A stretch of 18,439 nucleotides of DNA from CAZJOD01 sp964547525 (GTDB lineage: Bacteria > Bacillota > Clostridia > JAAYHZ01). The DNA lies in assembly GCA_964547525.1 (NCBI GenBank), contig CAZJOD010000068.1, positions 1 through 18,439 on the forward strand. Direction: 5' to 3'. Made by a program: the position numbers and the translations under genes. The notes under the pieces were generated by a model that saw only the letters and a program-made list of their open reading frames with translations, was not told where the DNA came from and made no database searches. Positions 13,996 to 18,439 of the stretch are shown here, in pieces; position 1 is the first letter of the stretch, and each line of letters starts with the position of its first letter.

Positions 13996-14955
13996 TTGGA
14001 ACTGCAAAAATTTGTTACCACATCAATTGAAGCCATGGGAGGGATTGTAGAATGTATTGAGTATGGACTTTGTAATATACTTGTTCCTGATAATTTTACT
14101 GATATGTTTCATGGTAGAAACGAACTTAGGCTAGCCTTCGATTATGAAGTTGCACAAGAAAATCCTGAGTCGGAATTTGTGACGTTTGGTAGCTATATAT
14201 TGAATAAAATTTTTGAGATTATTGCTAGAGAGACTGTTAGTTCCATAAGGTATGCTGTTGTTGACAAGCTTAGTCTTTCAAATGCAGAAGAAAAAATAAA
14301 AAAGCATCTGTGTTTGTTGCGGGGAAGTATTAAAATAATAAGTGAACGACCTGTTTTGGATTTTATTCCGGTATATACTTTTCGGGTAGGCTATATCTCT
14401 GATGAGAGAACAGAGGATTTTGTAGAAATATGGATTGACATGCTTACAATGTCGGTATCGGAAAAAATGAGTAGGTCGAGTGCAGGAATATTTTATGAAG
14501 ATGAACCGATATATAATTTCCCTATAGCGATTTTGCCTGATATTCAAACTTCCTTTGAAATGGCATTCGAACAAGTGAAAAAGGAAGCTGAAATAGGAGC
14601 ACTACACCATACAAGAAATAATGAAATGGTAAAAGATATAACTAGAGTTACGAGCTATTATTCTGAATTGATACAGGAAAACGAAAAGAGAAAAACCAGG
14701 AAAGGGCTTAGTGAAGAACATATTGAAGAAATTACAGAGAAGACAGAACTACTTGAACTTGATAAGAATAAACAGATAATAGAGATGCAAAACAAATACA
14801 AAGTCAAGACTGATATTTCATTGGATCATGTAATTCTTTATGAAATACCTCATATTGAATACAAAATAAAAGTCAATCTTCCCGGTAACGAATATGAGTC
14901 AATGTTATATTATAATCCCATATTAAAAAGTTTTACCGAGACTAAATATCGTTAA
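13996..14955 (+). CDS. Partner of the SNF2 ATPase, RapA C-terminal-like
   Basis: A 319-residue protein starting at TTG 13996, with AGGAGG 8 bases upstream (TAGGAGG merges with the helicase stop). No catalytic motif is recognised. LAFDYEVAQENPESEFVTFGSYIL (residues 46-69) resembles the segment of RapA-like proteins that reads FDRETAL...FLTWEHPLV. A charged, probably coiled-coil stretch (about 190-265) leads to MQNKYKVKTDISLDHVILYE and a beta-rich end, like the RapA C-terminal region. Together the two proteins total about 1005 residues, close to one RapA. I infer that they form one split SNF2 machine. The alternative is an unrelated substrate-recognition subunit. Confidence 0.7.
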   Translation: MELQKFVTTSIEAMGGIVECIEYGLCNILVPDNFTDMFHGRNELRLAFDYEVAQENPESEFVTFGSYILNKIFEIIARETVSSIRYAVVDKLSLSNAEEKIKKHLCLLRGSIKIISERPVLDFIPVYTFRVGYISDERTEDFVEIWIDMLTMSVSEKMSRSSAGIFYEDEPIYNFPIAILPDIQTSFEMAFEQVKKEAEIGALHHTRNNEMVKDITRVTSYYSELIQENEKRKTRKGLSEEHIEEITEKTELLELDKNKQIIEMQNKYKVKTDISLDHVILYEIPHIEYKIKVNLPGNEYESMLYYNPILKSFTETKYR

Positions 14956-14977
14956 ATAATTATACCTTTTTTAATTT

Positions 14978-15068
14978 AAGGAATCGGAAAAAATGGTTTT
15001 ATGAGAAATGATAATTAATGACATATATAAATTACAGAATTATAGATACATTCCTATTCCGTTCCTTT
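14978..15068. repeat. Long-loop inverted repeat between convergent genes
   Basis: AAGGAATCGGAA (14978-14989) can pair with TTCCGTTCCTT (15057-15067) with a single bulge across a loop of nearly 70 bases. It lies between the convergent SNF2 operon and SLH gene, where terminators are expected, but no T-tract hairpin is clear on either strand. Confidence 0.25.
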
Positions 15069-15155
15069 AAGCAAAATTTTATAAATCCTCTTATAAAGAA
15101 TGATAATTTTATATTTAAATGCGGTGATTCTTTTAAAACATACTAAAATATACTC

Positions 15156-17042
15156 TTATTTTACTGTTACTTTGATAGAATTTTGCTTGCCATCAATTTT
15201 AGTTGTAACAATTGCTTCTCCGGGACTTATAGCAACGATATTATTGTTAACCACTTTAACAACTCTCTCATTTGAGCTTGTAAACACTGCCTCCGAAGAA
15301 ACATCCTTTGTTTTTCGTGACTGATACGATGCAGTTACAACCGGTGTTCTTATATCTCCAACCGATAACGGGTCTATATTCATTAAGTTTACTTCCACAA
15401 CATAATCCAATGTAGCGAAATAAAGCCACCAGTTATGAGAATAACCGTCTTCATTTCTTCCCGCAATATGTGGCATCAATGAAAACCACCATTTATGATG
15501 ATTTCTAAGAGGTTCGCTTTTGTTTTCATTAAGCCAGGTAAAGCAATTTGTTAATACCGTTTCACCTGTTAAGTCAGGATAATTATTTTTCCAGTCTATC
15601 CAAGTACTTTTCACATATGTTTCATTTGTCCAATCATAATCATTTAAACTATTCGGAGCAAAATGAATATTCCCGGCTGCTGAATTACCGGGGCTACTTG
15701 TTTCGTTCAAAGTAAACTTCTCATATAAGCTCATGTCATTTGTATTTACATCATAGTTTCTTCCGTAGCCATGATTTGTTCTGTTAGGGAAAACATTACC
15801 AAGAATATTTTCGAACATATGTCCAAAACATTCAATATTAGCATCGCGTCTAAAGATTGAAACATTCACCATTGCAAAATTATCACATTCTTTCAAAATA
15901 GGTGAACCGTTTATCCAATAAGCTGTTTCTCCAACCATAATTGATTCAAAGGTTTCCATAGGATCTAGTCCGACTAACCAAACTTGATCAAATTCTCCAT
16001 TATTTCTTCTTTCAACTAACATAAGTTTTTCTATTAAATATTCATAATCAAATATAAAACCGCTTAATTGTTTCGCATAGGGAGAATCCCACCAAGCCCA
16101 TCCATAATTCATAATTGTAAGCCATGTTTCTTCATCTAAGCTATAAGCACCCTTTTTATTAACTAAATTTATTTGCTTCAAGTATGTAGGAAATTCATTT
16201 ATGTATTCCCACTTAACAACATTACAATTAATAATCCCATGAGAGCTTTCATAAAAATCTGAAATTAATTCATTAACAGTATCTATAGGTTCCGACCAAT
16301 GTAGATACTCATGTGCTTTAATGTTATTCTTTGTCTTTAATTTCGGATTAATTTCTATTACCAATATATTTAAATCGAAGGTTTGTGGTTGTATAATATC
16401 CTCAACATAAACCTTGTTAAAAGGTTTCCTTATATTTTTGTCTATGATTCTTCTTATAACAGTTACAGCTTCCGCTCTAGTTAAATATGTATACGGTCTA
16501 AAGCTTCTATCCGGATAACCGGTAATAATTCCCTCTTCCCACATAGAAAATACATGCTTGGATAATCCGGATTCATTGATAACATCGGCATCTATTGCAA
16601 ATTGACTAATCTCTACAATCTTGTCATATGTTTTTACGCCCTCGAGCAAAGTTAAGGTTTTATCACAAATTTTTGCCATCTGACCTCTAGTGATTTTTGT
16701 TGTAGATAATTCTCGGGTGTGAAATTCGTTATTTTCAATAATTCCCAATTCCCGTGCTTTATCTAAAAAACCTTGAGCCCAGTATCCTTCAGCATTATCA
16801 AGCTTATAACCAAGAGAAACGATAACTGTTTTAATAAACTGATCAGCTGTAATATTCTCATTAGGTCTAAACGTTCCATCAGGAAAACCTGATACAATAC
16901 CATTATCAACTAAAAGATTAACATTTTCATAAAACCAATCGGTACTACTTACATCGGAAAAACTGACTGCCGATCGGGTAGAATCGGTATTCACATTAAT
17001 TAGTAAAACAAAAATAAGTACACATAAAACTATTTTTTTCAC
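15156..17042 (-). CDS. Secreted SLH-domain surface protein with Ig-like tail
   Basis: A 628-residue exported protein. A Lys-Lys and hydrophobic signal peptide (KKIVLCVLIFVLLI) is followed by three S-layer homology repeats at about residues 27-75, 85-130 and 140-205, with typical SDV..DWFYENV, GIVSGFPDGTFRPN and GIITGYPDRSFRPYTYLTRAEA. These anchor the protein to cell-wall polymer. The large central domain (about 215-545) is rich in Trp, His and Asn (NIHFAPNSLNDYDW, HHKWWFSLMPHIAG, NWWLYFATLDYV). I recall similar secreted proteins but no function. The last 75 residues look like a BIG2-type Ig fold (TSSNERVVKV...SPGEAIVTTKIDG). AGGAGGG at 17059-17053 supports GTG 17042 or TTG 17045; the frame's further TTG at 17063 lies upstream of this site. 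Confidence 0.82.
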   Translation of the reverse strand: MKKIVLCVLIFVLLINVNTDSTRSAVSFSDVSSTDWFYENVNLLVDNGIVSGFPDGTFRPNENITADQFIKTVIVSLGYKLDNAEGYWAQGFLDKARELGIIENNEFHTRELSTTKITRGQMAKICDKTLTLLEGVKTYDKIVEISQFAIDADVINESGLSKHVFSMWEEGIITGYPDRSFRPYTYLTRAEAVTVIRRIIDKNIRKPFNKVYVEDIIQPQTFDLNILVIEINPKLKTKNNIKAHEYLHWSEPIDTVNELISDFYESSHGIINCNVVKWEYINEFPTYLKQINLVNKKGAYSLDEETWLTIMNYGWAWWDSPYAKQLSGFIFDYEYLIEKLMLVERRNNGEFDQVWLVGLDPMETFESIMVGETAYWINGSPILKECDNFAMVNVSIFRRDANIECFGHMFENILGNVFPNRTNHGYGRNYDVNTNDMSLYEKFTLNETSSPGNSAAGNIHFAPNSLNDYDWTNETYVKSTWIDWKNNYPDLTGETVLTNCFTWLNENKSEPLRNHHKWWFSLMPHIAGRNEDGYSHNWWLYFATLDYVVEVNLMNIDPLSVGDIRTPVVTASYQSRKTKDVSSEAVFTSSNERVVKVVNNNIVAISPGEAIVTTKIDGKQNSIKVTVK

Positions 17043-17120
17043 CAAACTGTTACCCTCCTGCAAAAAAAAACATATTTGTCTTGGTAATTCCCTGTTTTTT
17101 TACTGTTGCATATTATAAAA

Positions 17121-17151
17121 AGTATATATTGCATCTTTTTATAATGCAATA
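17121..17151 (-). promoter_or_regulatory. SLH-gene promoter overlapped by a TATTGCAT dyad
   Basis: On the minus strand, -35 TTGCAT (17149-17144) and -10 TATACT (17126-17121) have a 17-base spacer. The perfect dyad TATTGCAT (17151-17144) / ATGCAATA (17134-17127) covers the -35 box and the spacer, as an operator would. A larger imperfect inverted repeat around it, GCATTATAAAAAG against CTTTTTATAATATGC on the minus strand, extends towards 17109. Confidence 0.5.
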
Positions 17152-17200
17152 ATATTCTTAATCCACTAGCATTTTAGCTTAGAAGTCGTTTGTCTGTTAA

Positions 17201-17239
17201 ATAAAAATCCGGTACCCTCTAAACTGTGAGCCGGAGGGG
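17201..17239 (-). terminator. Likely terminator of the sugar-binding-protein operon
   Basis: On the minus strand ACCCCTC (17239-17233) pairs with GAGGGT (17219-17214), with one bulged C. An alternative CCGGCTC/GAG..CCGG pairing uses the same region. This is followed by ACCGGATTTTTAT. It lies about 40 bases after the small ORF stop and upstream of the SLH promoter, the expected place. Confidence 0.5.
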
Positions 17240-17277
17240 TCGTATTTTGCATATTATATAAAATTTTGTTTGGGACT

Positions 17278-17436
17278 TTATAGGTCAATCAAGCCAACAC
17301 CTTCGGCTGCCGACATGATTTTTTTAAACTTGCCGGACAGAGAATATATGGTTATGTTATAAGGTCCGATTTGTGAAAAGTCATTCTTGTTTTTTATATT
17401 CTCTATATCAAGCACCGTTAGGACAGGTTTCTCCAC
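17278..17436 (-). CDS. Small ORF (52 codons) overlapping the sugar-binding-protein gene end
   Basis: A GTG at 17436 opens a 52-residue frame that overlaps the last 19 bases of the upstream gene and ends at TAA 17278-17280. GAGG lies 7 bases before the GTG, a plausible ribosome site. The product begins VEKPVLTVLDIENIKNKNDF, continues SQIGPYNITIYSLSGKFKKI and ends MSAAEGVGLIDL. This is a balanced composition with alternating beta/helix character, unlike random AT-rich translation. A terminator follows. I do not recognise it. It could be a real small protein, or the surviving 3' end of a larger gene. Confidence 0.4.
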   Translation of the reverse strand: MEKPVLTVLDIENIKNKNDFSQIGPYNITIYSLSGKFKKIMSAAEGVGLIDL

Positions 17437-18439
17437 TTTTCTACCTCGTTATCGAGAATGGAGTGTATTTCTTGTAATAAATGTATATCACATGTATCAC
17501 GTACGCGTTGCCTCATATCATCGACTTTATTCACAAATATCTCATATGGTAACCTTCTACCAAGCGTGTAATCTTTACTCCATTCAGGTTCGAGGGGCAA
17601 CTCATATAATAATTTATTCATACCTGCCATATAGGCTTCTTCGCTGTCCAAAATGCGGCTTAAAATTAATAATTTGCTGATAGGAAGGCATTGGTAGTAC
17701 CCAATTCCTTTCTCATATAAGCTTGCATCATAATTATTAAAATAAAAGCTCTCAGCATTCAAAATATGATTATTCAACAGATAATCGGGAAATAATCCGA
17801 GTGACGGAAGCTGTGCAATATCATCATAATGCATCAAACTCGTTACGGGATCAATCTTGAAATTCACGCCTTCAATCCCATATCTTATCATCATATTGGC
17901 CGTAGGGTCCGAATACAACCAGTCTATATATTGGACTGCGGCTTGCTTATCGGCACATGCCTCATTTACAGCAAAAATCATAAACTGACTTTGATATTTT
18001 TCTCTGTTATCATATAATAAATAAGCATCATACTTTGACTTATCAAAGTTTTCTATTGCATTTACAAATAAACCTGAGCCGGGTAAGGTCGCAGCCACTA
18101 TTCCTTTGCTGTTTGATAGTATTTGTGTTATATTGGGGTTAGTATTTATGGAATATTTCTGAACATAATTCGAGTATGTATAAATATCGTCCCAGACATC
18201 CTCAATTTCGTCGATTCGGTATACTTTGCAGTCCTTATCATCGGTTTTACAAAAATATATATTACTCATATCATATAAGGCGTAAAAACCCGCGTTTTGT
18301 ATTACTTGATTGAAAATTTCGTTGTAACCAATACATAATTGATCCTCATCCGCTATTAAATTTCGGTCATGTATTTCAACATATGCTTCCAATACATCAT
18401 GATAAGAAGTGTACCCCTCATTATCCAATATACTGTTAA
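17418..18439 (-). CDS. ABC-transporter sugar-binding protein, C-terminal part (DUF3502-like)
   Basis: The frame is open to the window edge (it continues upstream as NSIL before DNEGY), so the signal peptide and N-terminal lobe lie beyond 18439. The visible 340 residues resemble the C-terminal part of extracellular solute-binding proteins of the DUF3502/LipO type. They include FMIFAVNEACADKQAAVQYIDWLYSDPTANMMIRYGIEGVNFKID, GIGYYQCLPISK, and a helical C-terminus ending EVEKWRNLS. Such lipoproteins capture oligosaccharides outside the membrane for an ABC importer. Permease genes would be expected upstream on the same strand, outside the window. Confidence 0.8.
   Translation of the reverse strand, partial: NSILDNEGYTSYHDVLEAYVEIHDRNLIADEDQLCIGYNEIFNQVIQNAGFYALYDMSNIYFCKTDDKDCKVYRIDEIEDVWDDIYTYSNYVQKYSINTNPNITQILSNSKGIVAATLPGSGLFVNAIENFDKSKYDAYLLYDNREKYQSQFMIFAVNEACADKQAAVQYIDWLYSDPTANMMIRYGIEGVNFKIDPVTSLMHYDDIAQLPSLGLFPDYLLNNHILNAESFYFNNYDASLYEKGIGYYQCLPISKLLILSRILDSEEAYMAGMNKLLYELPLEPEWSKDYTLGRRLPYEIFVNKVDDMRQRVRDTCDIHLLQEIHSILDNEVEKWRNLS

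Noticed and set aside
17043..17063. TTG 17063 as start of the SLH protein
   Set aside because: It lies upstream of the AGGAGGG site that serves the later start, and would put polar residues before a normal signal peptide.

Overview
The window looks like a chromosomal segment of a low-GC Gram-positive bacterium, most likely a spore-forming clostridium. The signs are AT-rich intergenic DNA, strong AGGAGG-type ribosome sites with some TTG/GTG starts, a T-box leader, an S-layer-homology (SLH) surface protein and a DUF3502-like sugar-binding protein. I cannot name the species.

Region 1 (1-4850, minus strand) is a tryptophan operon in the order trpB-trpA-trpD-trpC-trpF, with overlapping or nearly touching genes. 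It is driven by a sigma-A-type promoter and a T-box leader whose specifier triplet reads UGG (Trp). trpE and trpG are not in the window.

Region 2 (4860-11650) is accessory DNA. It holds a decayed coding patch, a three-gene operon (DUF3791, a DUF3990 ADP-ribosyltransferase-like protein, and a small partner) that looks like a toxin-antitoxin or effector module, and two nearly identical copies of a class I methyltransferase gene. The copies flank a minus-strand seven-bladed YVTN propeller gene. The left copy is cut at its 3' end exactly where a GC-rich REP-like palindrome begins, and a second REP-like palindrome lies upstream of it. Next come a compact unidentified RNA-like structure (10003-10073) and a CapA-family gene.

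Region 3 (11836-14955) is a two-gene operon: a 686-residue SNF2 ATPase and a 319-residue partner. The partner resembles the C-terminal half of RapA/HepA-like SNF2 proteins, so the pair reads as a RapA-type machine split into two polypeptides.

Region 4 (15156-18439, minus strand) has a secreted SLH protein with an unusual central domain and an Ig-like tail. Its promoter carries a TATTGCAT dyad. Upstream of it are the 3' part of an ABC-transporter sugar-binding gene, which runs off the window, and a 52-codon ORF overlapping that gene's end. I saw no rRNA, tRNA, CRISPR array or complete insertion sequence.
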